This document shows, piece by piece, positions 22,298 to 33,813 of a stretch of 64,000 nt of DNA. The position numbers were made by a program, and so were the translations under genes. Below the pieces are notes generated by a model. The model had not been told where the DNA came from and ran no database searches. It saw only the letters and a program-made list of their open reading frames with translations. This DNA comes from Phytophthora hibernalis. Its lineage: Eukaryota > Oomycota > Peronosporomycetes > Peronosporales > Peronosporaceae. The DNA lies in NCBI GenBank assembly GCA_012656075.1, contig JAAKBF010000036.1, positions 1-64,000 of the forward strand. The letters are read 5' to 3'. Every line of letters begins with the position of its first letter. Position 1 is the first letter of the stretch.

Positions 22298-23045
22298 ACA
22301 CAACAAGAGATGTTGTACCAGAGTATATTGCTATACGCGTAGAAATGCTGCCAGTGCAGCTTTGGAGATGAAAATCCGTCTGTAGCGTTGCTTGCGTCGT
22401 CCAGAAATTTGTGCACCGCCTCGATCTCGTTGTCGTCGTAATATTGCAAACCCATTTGATGTCGGAGTAGATCTCTATCGATAAATTCCTTGACTGTAGC
22501 GTTGTCTTCATCGTCTTCAGTAGTTTTGGTGCTCAAAATCGACGATAGTTCACGTATTGAAACTTGGTCGGTACCATTGTCCGACATAACCCTGTACAGC
22601 AAGGTTAGTTACTTGTTGCAATCCTATTGCTATTGAACTACGATTACATGATTGCTTCGCCGAACTGCTCCTGCTCGCTCGTTTCCAGCATCTAACAGAT
22701 CAACGTTCATTCGCATCAGCACCGCAGCCAAGTCAAACAAATCCTGCATCCAACCTTTGAGAGGAAAACTTTCTGGAAATCTGCGAGGTCGATGGTGTTG
22801 GAATCTGTGTAGTCGAACTCGTACACGAGCGCTTGCGCCTCTCCTTTCTCCATGGTGAAACCCAGCGCTCGCAAACATATATCCAGCTGTTTGACCGTCA
22901 TCGTTTCTGAGCCTTCGGCTACCAGTTCGAAGACCACGCGACTTTCATCTTCCTGGGCCGCCGTCAGACGTTTGTCCTTGACTCGTTGCAGCACCGTCGC
23001 CATTGCCTTCGATTGCTTCAAATTCCTCACTGTATTCAGACACAA
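22273..23045 (-). CDS. Centrin/caltractin-like EF-hand protein
   Basis: N-terminal EF-hand pair: LTAAQEDESRVVFELV, then LDICLRALGFTMEKGEAQAL (LRALGF is a centrin hallmark) and FDYTDSNTIDLADFQKVF. A further EF-hand is in another frame after 22605: YRVMSDNGTDQVSIREL. The middle (LFDLAAVLMRMNVDLLDAGN) joins the halves, with a frame change near 22740 and probably an intron between about 22600 and 22650. Loop positions lack several calcium-binding acids (VAEGSETMT in loop 1), so calcium binding is doubtful. Centrins act in basal bodies and contractile fibres. Two partial copies of this gene lie at 28400-28881 and 34185-34290. Confidence 0.65.
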
Positions 23046-23103
23046 CTTTCTTCAATCAAATCGGTTAGCAACGGTCAGCCAGAATAAACTGCAGCATTGT
23101 CGA

Positions 23104-26100
23104 TCATGGCAACGGGACAGTTGAAACATATCCCTTTTTCGTGAACACTGGGACTTGAATCACATTGAGACTACAAACAGAACGCGTTGGTATTGATAAT
23201 GGTTTAGGCGGATAATGTAGCATTGGTGCCTCCTTTGTCTGGAAATGTTGGAGTGCACACGATCCGGTAGTCGAGGGGCTGGCTGGGCCTCTAAGTGCGC
23301 TCTCTTCCAAATGCACCACAGTATGTGTGTTGCTACTAGTGCATTGCCGCCCACTACTACTGATACTGGACACTGCGTCGGAGCTACTGCTGTGGGCTGA
23401 GCTGTTTGACCGTTGGTTGCTCACTTTTGAAAACTCGGAATCATGTCGATACACTGAGGATGTCCTTGGAGATGGCGTCAGTGGTGCTAGTGATCGACGA
23501 AAGTGCGGTGGCAGTGCATCTAATGCTGTCGGATACACCATCGGCAGATTTGATCCTGGAATTTCCATGACCAAGCCACCCGATAGACGTCCAACGCCAG
23601 ATATGCTGCTGCCTCTACCATTATCCCATGAACAAGACGATCGATGCCGCGCTCGAACTGTTACTCCTGCCTTGTCAGCGATCGTTGGGGTGCTCGGAGT
23701 ATTTGACATGAGGTTGCCACCTACCTTCGGTGACATGATGTTGGCGAGGGGTTCTACTCGCATCGACGGTTGACTGGAGGCACTTCCGTCCATTGAAGCC
23801 AACATGGTGCTCAGAGTTCTGTTGGACTCGACCAACTGGGCATTGCGCTGGTTCTGAAGTTGTAGCTGTGTGAACGACACACTGTCCTGGTGATCTCGTG
23901 TGGGCAAGGCAGCCGCGTCGTAGATAAGTTCCTTAATGACACGCTGCTGGAATCGATCCGCGTAATTGCGTGGATTTACCACTGAGACACCATGCCGGTC
24001 TTGCATCAACAAATAAACACGAACAAAGTGTTCGACGCGCTTGCGAAGGTTCCATTGCTGGAGCATATCGATGAGTCCGAGATAGTACAAGCCTGGACCA
24101 TGAACCTCGTCCACGCTCATACCCCTGTGCGCAAACTGAGGAAGCGATTTCTTAGATACGTTGCTTCCAGATGAGCGATAAACTCCACGACTGTTCTGAT
24201 TGCCACCGCTACTGCTTCGGTTGCGGACGAAGTTCGCGTTTGCACTGAAGCGGTGGGAATCGCTGCTATTGCTGCGGCTACTTCGATTGGAGACTTGAAA
24301 TTGACTGCCACCACTGCTTATACTGGAGCAGCTATCGTGAATAAATGCTGACGAGTCGAAGCTGTCAGAAGACGAATAGTGTGAAACGTTGAAGCTGCGG
24401 TGATGAATCCCCACCAGTAGACTGTAGTCGATGCAATTCACACTACACAGGAACTCTGAATCAGTCGTTAGCTGCATTGCCACAGCACGCGCCGTTGGAT
24501 ACGGCAGCGCCATGTGACGATTCCAGTTGAGGTCTTTGCCCACTTGATCGTACTGATGCTTCATGTTACCTTCACCGTGGACATTGCAAAGCTGGTCATG
24601 GCTACCACCGACTACATATTCCGCGTTGCAAAACTTGCATGTTGCGACAGTACCCGTGGGCTTGCGCCCCTCGAGCCTGCCAACCCACGATCCTTTCAGG
24701 TCAAAACGTTCGTGAATTTGGAGCGACGTAGCAAAGACGCTTTGCATAACCACAAAGAAGACAGTCTTGCCATACATGGTGAGGCCGTGGCACCCGAAAA
24801 CCGCGTCATGAACGTGTCGGGGTTCCTCTTCATGAAGGTGTAGTAGTTTGGCAGGATGCTCAAAAGGAACTTCAGCTCTTCGTTCGTAAGAGTCTTCACC
24901 ACGTATTTTCGATCCTCCGTGAAGTAGAAGAAAGCTCCACTTTTGCCTTCGCTCACTCGCTCCTTTGTGGTTTGCTTTAGCGAATTGCGATAGCTTGCGC
25001 TCGAGACCTTGGCCTCCTCCCGAAGACGTCGAAATACATGCGGCGCAAAGTCCTTGAACACCACACCTTCGGTTCGTGGTCCATGTGCCCGCTGGTCGTT
25101 GCGGTTTTCGAGAATTAACTCTTCTATCTGCGTGTAGCTCTCCTTTCGGTCACAATAGTCATCCTGGACTGAAGAACATTCAACGATCCCCTCCTCTAGT
25201 GAAGATCCAGACACGGAGACTGATCTCAAGGACGCCTCGACAGATGCTCGTGCTTGTCGTTCGGCTCGATCCACACTTTGACAAATTCCTTTCGTGGTAT
25301 TAGTGACAATTTCCAGTCGAAGCGCCCAATTGATGTTGTCATCCCAATTTCCGTCTTGTGAAGGCAGATTCACCGTTCCATCCTTACGAAGCTGCTCAAT
25401 AATCCTTAGGATGTTGGATGTCCTAGTCCAAATTAGAGCATGTACCATTCCTTTTGCGAGTAGTAGGCAAGATAGAATATGCCACACACGACAGCGAATG
25501 CCCCCTTTATCGGAACTCGAGCGCGGTAGCAGGCTGAAGACCGCGTAACATGCGAGCACCAGAGTCCAGTATCCGAAATAACAACCCACGTAGTACTTCA
25601 GGTGGCGCTGAATGCGCTTTCGCGAACGAAACGTGTCCGGAAGGCCCTTTACAAACGTGTTCCACGTGCGTACAATGGCGATCAGCGACGTGCAGTACAC
25701 CACCACAATATACAAGGCAAAGAAAACTCCAGCTGTCAGCGTCCCGTTGGAGGCTTCATCCCTATCGGTTGTCTTACGCGGATGGTTGAGAAAGTCACCA
25801 CTGGAACTCAGCCAGCAGAAGCCGAAAATCGCGTACCGCGTGTCATAGTGCGATATCACAGCGCACACGAGGCTCCATAGCCCCCGAAGATGTGGTACTT
25901 CGTCATCTGGCCCTTGGAAGCCGAGAACGGGTTCTTCAGGGCGAGAAGCAGGTCAATGGCGAAGATAAGCATGTACGTCTCCTGACCCGTGAGAAAAAGT
26001 CGACAATAATGCCGATATCGTTGCACTGCACGGAGCTAGAGGCTTGGTCCAACAGGTACAGGAACTGGTAGATCGCTCCATATAAACTCATGCCGAACAT

Positions 26101-26265
26101 GATCCCCGCGGGGTGTTGTCGTAATGCCAGCACTTGCCAATAGGTTCCCACGACGTAGAAGCAACCGAGCAGTGAGGTCACCGAGGTTATAACCGGAAGC
26201 AGCATGCTCCCCGCGGGGCAGTCCGCTTCTTCCGAAGACGACATGTCGCCGGCCACCATCGTCAA
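23104..26265 (-). CDS. GPCR-type phosphatidylinositol phosphate kinase (GPCR-PIPK fusion)
   Basis: The N-terminal half is multi-spanning: MLLPVITSVTSLLGCFYVVG, MFGMSLYGAIYQFLYLL, YMLIFAIDLLLALKNPFS, AGVFFALYIVVVYC, GYWTLVLACYAVF and WHILSCLLLAKGMVHAL. The start is MTMVAGDM at 26265, or MSSSEEADC at 26244. The C-terminal half is a PIP kinase: FKDFAPHVFRRLREE, a glycine-loop block SEGKSGAFFYFTEDRKYVVK, RFDLKGSWVGR, NCIDYSLLVGIH, a Ser-rich insert, then GLIDMLQQWNLRKRVEHF and NPRNYADRFQQRV. A long Ser-rich tail follows. This fusion is known in Phytophthora and Dictyostelium (RpkA) and is thought to couple receptor sensing to PIP2 synthesis at membranes. Frame changes: A5 run 25994-25998, near 25870, near 24765. 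Catalytic motifs are intact. Confidence 0.88.
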
Positions 26266-26341
26266 ACTAGAAACGACTCAGTTCCTTCGTTTCCAGCTGA
26301 AAGTGAGCAGCCCTCCGGACGCAAGTATCGTGGCTGGACTG
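26204..26341 (+). CDS. Candidate first exon of a divergent gene
   Basis: From an ATG near 26243 the plus strand reads MSPATIVKLETTQFLRFQLK and 13 more codons, ending immediately before GTGAGTA, a good splice donor. A possible continuation is 26409-26681 (AHKMAFVEPKEKRSTVTTPE), but I could not find an acceptor that keeps frame. The start region overlaps that of the receptor kinase on the other strand. Weak; coding potential here could be antisense shadow. Confidence 0.2.
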
Positions 26342-28399
26342 GTGAGTACACCTAGAGTTGATGAATTGAGGTACCCTATTATAATACAACAACAACAGCT
26401 CTGTCAGTTTGAACAAGGAAGTCGGCATCCTCACTTGGAGGCGTACCAGTGAATCGGGTGAAAGCTGCTCGGCGCGTAGCAAAAGTCTGCTTTTGCTCCT
26501 CAGCGGCTCCTTTCAGATGTTTCCTGCTCGAGACTTGAACGCTGTAGAGCACGGCGCCTGTGCGCACAAAATGGCGTTCGTTGAGCCAAAAGAAAAGAGA
26601 TCAACCGTTACGACGCCCGAGACTCCTGCCGGCGCTTTCTTCGACGGTTTGTTCCTCCTCCTTTCGCTTTTTCGAGCGTAATGCTGACCTTGCTACTGAC
26701 TCCCTCCGGCCGCCTCAACTGGCAAAACGAGAGGACACCAAGAGAAGCAGCTTGGAGCTTCGCAGCGTTTTGTGGTCCTTCGGAAGTTTTGCTTTGCTTT
26801 GGAAGTTTTGTTGTTGTTAGCGGAGACTTTGCTCGACTTGCGATGGGCCACACAGTAGTAGGATACACCAGGGTGGTCCAAAATAGTCCGAGTCTCGTCG
26901 TAGCATTCCTCGAAAATGGCCGTTACGACTCGCGTCCGTGATTGACTCCGCCTTCCGACATATTCGCCGACGTCAAGATGCCGCCTTTCACCTGGTCATT
27001 AGCACCGCGATGATATATATCAAGCAGCTCAAGCTCCAAGTTCCCTCACCCGCGACGCCACAACTAGAGATGATGACCCGAAGACGTTGAAGGCACCCAT
27101 ACTCACACGTACACACGTGCAAACCCGGAGGAAGCGCAACCACTTCACATCGATTCAGCGCTTTCCTTGGATTTAGCTCTCGCGCGTGAAGTATTTGAGG
27201 CGCTGAACTCTCAGGCCAGATCTGGCTGCACGGCATTGCTGCCGGTCCGTATTCCGCTTATAAGTTGTATCCAGCATCAACAGCGGCGAGCACCACTAAG
27301 CAAACACGGCTGCTGCATTGCATTACCCAAACTTCAGCCGGCGACGAAGCCAGGCCTTGGTTATGTTGGCAAACGGGTATGCCAATGCCTAAAGTCTGAG
27401 TGGCACGACCCCCGCGTAAGGAGTAGGGGGTGGATGAAGAGCGCTGTATGACACTTTCTCGTCACAGACTCGGAGTACGTGGCGAGCGCTCGGAAACGAG
27501 GCCTCGTCACTCCATTGCGTTCCCGCCACCCGCATTATTGGGGCCATACAGCAGGAATCGTATGGTGCTGCCATATTCACCTGGAACGCAAGGTCTCCGT
27601 GGTTGAAGCCGAGTTATCAGAATTTGACAAAAACAGACCAGATTGAAGTTGCCTGAGATTGACAGTACAGTACTACTTTGGACATATCTTTTGTAAAATC
27701 GACCAGCTAAAACTACTTTAGTAGTTTGATAAAGAGGGAACCTACTACAAACGATATTACTTTCGTATCGGTCCATATAGTACTCTATAACTGCCATATA
27801 TTACTAGAGAGCAAAACTGGCGATCTATTGTGCTGGAAGACGCACACCAACAAGGCTAAACTCCGATTTAAATCAAGAGAAGCTTGCGTTGAGCGTGTAT
27901 TTCATGCACAGAGTGACGTTCGTAAGCGACATTGGCCGCACGATCGCGCACTTCGGCGTGCAGGATGTTTGAGACAGTTCTGCAGGCATAGAGCGCCGCT
28001 GAACTTGCGTCGAAGTGTCCAATCTCCAATTTCCTGCAGCTCAATAAACCTCTTCGTATCCCCGCCTGTCCGATCACGACGCCATAAAGTGCTTTTGCGG
28101 CCATGGTATATAATATTTAGAAAACAGTGCCATCTCCTCCATCGGGGGACTCAAGTCGCAACAGGACTCAAGTTGCAAGTTGCAGCAGAACTCAAGTTGC
28201 AGCAGCACCAGCAGAAAACGGCCTCGATCCAGCCACCGTGCAGCCAAGTTCGGGTTTCGAACGTCGCCGCTCAAGCCAAGCTCCATCTGATCGAATTTAG
28301 TTTACCCTCCCACCGTCCCTCTGTGGGGTTGCCATTCGACACCTTGCTCCTCAAGCAAGGCACCTTCTTGGCATTGGTCCTAACCAAATGAACCGTACA
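26342..28399. other. No recognised gene
   Basis: Long stretch between the receptor kinase and the EF-hand fragment. ORFs up to 221 codons (27726-28391, plus) have no recognisable motif. A small internal repeat of ctcaagttgcagcag occurs near 28150-28210. Confidence 0.5.
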
Positions 28400-28881
28400 T
28401 TACCGGTAACCCCCACGACTCCATGTTTGATTGAAAGCTTCATCAAACTTCTCTCTCTCTCTCTCTCTCTTGTTTCCAGCATCTAACAGATCGACGTTCA
28501 TTCGCATTAGCACCGCGTCCAGGTCAAACAAATCATGCATCCAACGTTTGAGAGGAAAAATTTCTGGAAATGCGAGGTCGATGGTGTTGGAATCCGTGTT
28601 GTCGAACTCGTACACGAGCGCTTGCGCCTCTCCTTTCGCCATGGTGAAACTCAGCGCTCGCAAATTGTTTGACTTGTCATGGATTCCGAGCCTTCAGACC
28701 ACGCGACTTTCATCTTCCTGGGCCGCTGCCAAACGTTTGTCCTTGCAACATTGTCGATATTGCCTTCCACTACTTCGAAATCATCACTGCACATCTAACA
28801 TTATTCAATCCAGTGCTTACTAAGCTGCTAAGCACTGCTTAGCAGCGGTCAGCCAGAATAGCTGCAGCATTGTCGATCCTC
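28400..28881 (-). pseudogene. Partial copy of the centrin-like gene
   Basis: Nearly the same sequence as 22680-23100, including flanking bases (gtttccagcatctaacagat on one side, ctgcagcattgtcgat on the other). It retains FTMAKGEAQALVYEFDNTD but carries several deletions (ILADFQ region shortened) and a frame change. A (CT)n microsatellite at about 28443-28470 sits at its left end, where the homology stops. It extends past the coding start into upstream sequence, so it is a genomic duplicate rather than a spliced retrocopy. Confidence 0.85.
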
Positions 28882-28999
28882 GGCGAGTGTACCTTGCCAA
28901 AACATGCTCGTAAAACAAGTACCGGTAATTCATTCAATAGCTGGTCCATGGACCATCACAACAGATTAAAAGGCTCCAAAGGATCCATGTCCCTGCTTA

Positions 29000-30080
29000 C
29001 TAGCGCGAGAGGATCTCGACCGCATCCGCCTTCTCCTCCGAGAGCTCCTTGGCCGTGGCCTTCATCATGGCGTCGATGCGAGAGGAGATGGGCAGTCCGT
29101 TGACGACCTCGTACTTGCCGTCCTTGCACGTGACGGGGAACGAGTAGATGAGCCCTCGGGCACGCCGTACGTGTTGCCGTCCGAGCAGATGGCCATGGAC
29201 ACGTACTCGCCGGGCTTGGAGCCCTTGAACCAGTCGCGCAGGTGGGCGCCGATGGCCGCGGCCGCCGACATGGCGCTCGAGAGCTTGCGCGCCTTGATGA
29301 TGGCCGCGCCGCGCTCCTGCACGTCCTTGACGAGCGTCTGCTCGATCCAGTTCTTGTCTGTCACGAGCGTGTCCAGTGACGCGCTCTGCGTGGCACCTGG
29401 GAGCGTCACCTCGGCGTACGTCACGTCGGGCACTTGCGTGCTCGAGTGGTTGCCCCAGATCACGACCTTGTTCACGTCCTTGGCCGAGACTTTGCTGCTC
29501 TGCGTCGCGTTCACCTTCTCCACGAGGAACGAGCGCAGCCGCTCGTGGTCCAGCCGCGTGAGCGCCGAGAAGTTGCGGCGCGGGATGCTGGGCGCGTTCT
29601 CCATGGCGATGAGGCAGTTGGTGTTGGCTGGGTTGGCCACCACGAGCACCTTGACGTCGCGGCTGGCGAACTGCTCGATGGCCGCGCCCTGCGCCTTGAA
29701 GATGGCCACGTTCTTCTCGATCAGGTCCTTGCGCTGCATGCCCTGCTTGCGCGGGAAGCCGCCCACGAGGATGGCCACGTCCGCGTCCTTGAACGCCACC
29801 TCCAGGTCCGCCGTGGGGGTGATGGCGTCCACCAGGTTGAAGGCGCAGTCCTGCAGCTCCATCTTGACGCCCTCCAGCGCCTCCTGCGCGGGCGCGATGT
29901 CCAGCAGCCGCAGATCCACGCGCTGCTCGGGGCCGAACACGTGACCGATGCAGACTACAAGTACAAGCAGCTGTGAAACCTTAGACACCAAAGAGAGGGA
30001 GGTGCACACGTACGCAGAGGCAGCAGCGAGTACGCGATCTGGCCGGCGGCGCCGGATACGACGATCTTCAGGGCGGTCAT
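29000..30080 (-). CDS. Malate dehydrogenase, cytosolic type
   Basis: Two exons. Exon 1 (30080-30014) reads MTALKIVVSGAAGQIAYSLL, the NAD-binding glycine motif GAAGQI. A 59-bp intron (30013-29955, GTACGT...TTGTAG) is followed by CIGHVFGPEQRVDLRLLDI. Later: VAILVGGFPRKQGMQRKDL (mobile-loop arginines), VLVVANPANTNCLIA, LTRLDHERL, and the catalytic-histidine segment WGNHSSTQVPD. One base is missing in a G run near 29154-29156; beyond it the frame recovers (FPVTCKDGKYEVVNGLP) and ends at TAG 29000. It interconverts malate and oxaloacetate with NAD. Length about 330 residues, as expected for the family. Key residues are intact, so I suspect a sequence error. Confidence 0.93.
29955..30013 (-). other. 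Intron of the malate dehydrogenase gene
   Basis: 59 bp, donor GTACGTG, acceptor CTTGTAG. Splicing restores the conserved stretch between the glycine motif and GHVFGPEQ. Short GT-AG introns are usual in oomycetes. Confidence 0.88.
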
Positions 30081-32759
30081 GGTAATGCGGAAAAGGGGAT
30101 GGCTTGAGGTTCTTTTGATCTGCGCTCGTCACGGCAAATTCCGAAGTGAGGATGGATCGCAGGTTGCACTTCTATTTGGATGATGTGCTGGAATGACTGC
30201 ATCGTTTGGTGGTTTGACTTGGTTTTAGTAAGAACATCCAATCAAGCTGAGGCGGAGAAGCGGACTGAGGATTTGCACCTGCTCAAGATCCACGACGATT
30301 TGGCCAGCTCCCCGGATTCGACTCCAAGCAGCATTCCACGGCGGAAAAGCTGGTGAGCATTCGAGTCGAATCGATGTCAGAATGATGGGAAACCGGTAAC
30401 CTCAACTTGAGCGCGCAAAATCGGGTTCCGCAGAATGTGCTTTTGAAAAGCAGCTTTTCGATCGAAGCTACATCTAGTTTCGTTGTCCATAACTTAGCGC
30501 AGTTGTATCCCTACCATGCATCTTGCACATGTATCACGCGTGAACATGTTCACGAACATGCCAATGTTTCCTGGTGTAGAGATACTCGTATTGTTCTGGT
30601 CTAGCAGAGTCATCCTCCGCGTATTGCTCTTCGCGGAGTCATGCCAATCGTTGCAATCTCGTACATGTACATGCTACATTATACGACTGAAAGGAACATG
30701 CAAGGCCGCATTAAACTTGTCGAAGGCAAGGAGTACCACTTGTGATCCGGATCGTAGACAGGTTCGATAGTAGTACGATTACTTTTTCGAGCTGATATAG
30801 TATCTCGCTATTAGTGCTTTTCCTGAGCTGTTATTATAGTATCAGTTTCCTCCAAATAGAGTGCTATTAAAATGGTACTTTAGCAGTTGACTTGTAAAGT
30901 CGACCACCGAAAAAGGTGTCCACCAAAATGCGCGCGACAAACTCTTGACGAAGGCTCTTTTGGCTGGCAGAGTGATAACAGGGAAAGCTGAGATTCCGAC
31001 AGCAACGAGGTTTGGCTCGCATTTCCTGGGCTTAAGCCTGCTGACTGCTGCAACATGAGACCTGCTGCAAAATGGAGACGACTTCCATTGACTTGAAAAC
31101 ACAATTTCTTCAGCTCCGTTCTCATCGCTTATCCGCTGCGCTCACCAGCTTCATTCCCTACGCATAGAAGTACACCATTCAGATCTAAGTGCTGCTACTC
31201 AGAGGTCGGAATTAAATGGAACAATTATAATACATGTAGTACACAAAATACAGTGTACCGGTACAGTACATGTATTGTGCCTTTCTTTTATTTTGGCTAA
31301 ATGGACATGAAAAACTATGTTTTTCCCGAGCTCTTTGATAAGTGTGTAGGGGTTCATAGTAGGATTAAAACTATGTTTTAACGCCCTTAGTCAGGATTAA
31401 CAACAAACACGTGGTGACCAATGAACCCTTGATGAAGTGCTCAAAGGCTTTGACGCGCTGAATCAAAGTGTCATTTTCTTTGCAAAGGCCCGAATGCCGC
31501 TGCTCTGACCGGCATTCGGGTTTTCGAGCAAAACCATACATTGAAAGTCTTAATAAACATAAACATGTCATGCAGCATCAAGACTCAACGCAAGCGCTCG
31601 ATTTGAAGCCTTATTATGCGGCCCGATTAAGATGCAGTAAAGACAATACCACAGCACCAGTATTATTCCCGCCACTATTATAAAAGTATCATTTACACTA
31701 CAACATACCGGTAACATGGGCTCAGGTTTGAAGGGCTAGCCTCGATATTTGAATGTAGCGTCTAATATGAATATTGCTGTATATTACTAGTAGTATTGTG
31801 CGAGCGCCTTAAGTCAGTGACTGACTGCCTGTGAGGCGTCACTGCCTGGCAGCGCCATATACTCCAATGGTGGAGCACCCTTGACATTGGTGCCATCCAC
31901 AGCCTGGATTCCAGACTCACCATCTCAATTAATTTCCCGTCTAATCCTTGAGCTTTTTAAATCGACATTTTAGCTTATTGACCACCTCCGATTTATATAG
32001 GAGGACAAAGCCAGATTAAGAAGCCCGATTAGTCGGACAAAATAGTAGAAAGGCACAATAAATAATTAATTGGGTTCTTCAATTAAAATATTAATTATTG
32101 AGTTTCGTCGATTCCAATACAATATTTTATTGCCACAATATTGACAATAAATACGGCAAAAAGTAGAACGCCTTGGCCGTCATGAGCGAATCGAAATTGG
32201 CGGTGCAAACGAGGAGCTCACGAGCCCCGATGTACGTCATCTCCCAAAATGCCGACCCAAACCCCCAACTTGACCCGTATACGACCCAGGAGAAAGTCTG
32301 TTGAAATACACATGTGCTTGAAAACACACTCCATACCAGGAAGATTCTGACTGGGTCGGACTCCTTCCAACCTGTACAGGTAAAAACGGTATGAGGTTTT
32401 TATTTAACCTTACTTTGAGTCTGTCCATTTGAACCATCCACACATCCCAACAGTCCGCCTCCCCGACAGACCGCCGCGAGTCGGGGCCCGACCAGCGCCA
32501 GTGTAGGCCGAGCTGCCCAGCCGCCATGACTCCCCGACGACGCCAGACGTGGTCGACCTGCTTCCGCGACGCCGTCGCAGGACGTGCTGTGATGGTGCTC
32601 CGCGGTTCGTGCTGTTATGCTGCCGCGCAGCCATCAAGGAGCGTGCTGACTCCTGTCGCTCGAAGGACCTGCGGGACTTGCGGGTCTGTTGACCCAGCGC
32701 CATCGCGGACCCTGCTGCCGCGCATCTGCTGCTTGTTCGTTGATGGATGTGTGATCTCT
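30081..32759. other. Gene-poor region with a hairpin
   Basis: AT-rich, no recognised gene. A perfect 11-bp-stem hairpin at 31489-31520 (cccgaatgccg, 10-nt loop, complement) is followed directly by TTTT. Short exon-like sequence at 30240-30352 is mentioned among rejected items. The GC-rich part from about 32440 leads into the tRNA-like sequence. Confidence 0.6.
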
Positions 32760-32830
32760 GCCCACGGAGCTCGTTGGTTGAGCACCAGGCCTTCGGGTAT
32801 GGGGGAATGGGTTCAATTCCCGTCGTGGCT
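32760..32830 (+). tRNA. tRNA-like sequence (possible SINE head or tRNA pseudogene)
   Basis: 71 nt that fold partly as a cloverleaf. Acceptor gcccacg pairs with cgtggct with one mismatch. The D stem gctc/gagc is perfect around gttggtt. The T arm is atggg-ttcaatt-cccgt. Internal-promoter-like boxes are present (gttggttgagc; gggttcaattcc). The 23-nt middle (accaggccttcgggtatggg...) does not form a convincing 5-bp anticodon stem, so this is not a standard functional tRNA. A tRNA-derived SINE is the best alternative. Confidence 0.45.
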
Positions 32831-33008
32831 TCGTGACTATGTATGTGTATGCGGTTGTTATGTCCCTTTGTTATGTAGGATGTCTATCTACACGCATCAC
32901 ATGTACACGCTCTGCTTTAACCTCTGTCTGCCCGTATTGTTTGTAATGTAATACTGACTTTGCTTGTATTTAACTTTTATGCATTGTGTATTACTATGTA
33001 TCGTGCGT

Positions 33009-33614
33009 TTATGAATGGCATCTCTCAGGTGAAGCGAAAAATGTGGGTAGCGCAGACTGTGGCGTCGGATTGGTAATGTCGCCTTCAAGGAAGTGCGCCC
33101 GATAATGACCGAGAAGGACATCCAGATCGCCACTCTTGTGCAGCGCACGCATGGCTTTGACGACGGAACCAACAGCAATGGCTCGAGATCCCTGAGCTGC
33201 CAAGAATCGCAGTGTCTGCTCTTCGGCCTCGACGCCAAGTTTGTGGACTTCTGCCTTGAACGCAGATGACGACGGATCCAGCTTGAAGCCTGAAGGTAAG
33301 CACATCATCATGTACGCTACTGCATACCTCGACTCGTGCAGGGTTGCCTTATTAACACTGTTTGATTCGTACATGCGTGGCACAGCAGTGAACCACTCGA
33401 ACCACACTGTGGCCAGCGCTTTGGAGGCACGTTTTCGTGCGCGCTTTGGCTGACCTTGCGCGGGTTCCTCTAGAGGTTGTGGTGTAGGTTGCTGCGTATG
33501 TTTGCCAATAGACCCCGCCTTCAATTCCAATGCTGCAAGTCTTTCTTCTACGCGTGTTTGATGGAGCAACAGCTCTTCAAGCTGCTTCGACTGCTTCTCG
33601 AGGAGAGCGACCAC
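33009..33614 (-). CDS. Multicopy-type hypothetical protein
   Basis: Intact 201-codon ORF. An N-terminal coiled coil (MVALLEKQSKQLEELLLHQT, RVEERLAALELK) is followed by a basic linker (KRARKRASKAL) and a compact domain: VWFEWFTAVPRMYESN, YAVAYMMMCLPSGFKL and GDLDVLLGHYRAHFLEGD. From memory this pattern recurs in Phytophthora genomes as a repetitive, probably transposon-linked family; I cannot name it. No signal peptide. The coiled coil suggests oligomerisation. Confidence 0.5.
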   Translation of the reverse strand: MVALLEKQSKQLEELLLHQTRVEERLAALELKAGSIGKHTQQPTPQPLEEPAQGQPKRARKRASKALATVWFEWFTAVPRMYESNSVNKATLHESRYAVAYMMMCLPSGFKLDPSSSAFKAEVHKLGVEAEEQTLRFLAAQGSRAIAVGSVVKAMRALHKSGDLDVLLGHYRAHFLEGDITNPTPQSALPTFFASPERCHS

Positions 33615-33813
33615 ACTCTCCGAAGCAGTAACTGTGGTGTCTTCTTTTGCTTCTGCAGGTGGAGTGCAGGCAGTGCGAAGAGTGATAGACTACGCCAACA
33701 GCTCGGAACCGCGCAAGCGTGTCCAGTGCTTCGTGGACGCGTACGACGTAAGGACTGCTCGGACGGTGGCGCTGCATTTCAGGGAAGTGCAAGATCAGCG
33801 TCGCCATCAACAC

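Noticed and set aside
27726..28391. 221-codon plus-strand ORF.
   Set aside because: No motif, uneven composition, and it runs through intergenic sequence into the edge of the EF-hand fragment; not supportable as a gene.
29171..29976. Long open frames (up to 257 codons) on the plus strand opposite malate dehydrogenase.
   Set aside because: They are antisense shadows of a GC-rich, strongly biased coding sequence whose minus-strand identity is clear.
30240..30352. Exon-like plus-strand stretch (EAEKRTEDLHLLKIHDDLA...) ending at a GTGAGC donor upstream of malate dehydrogenase.
   Set aside because: Only about 37 codons, with no partner exon or start found; splice-like motifs of this length occur by chance.
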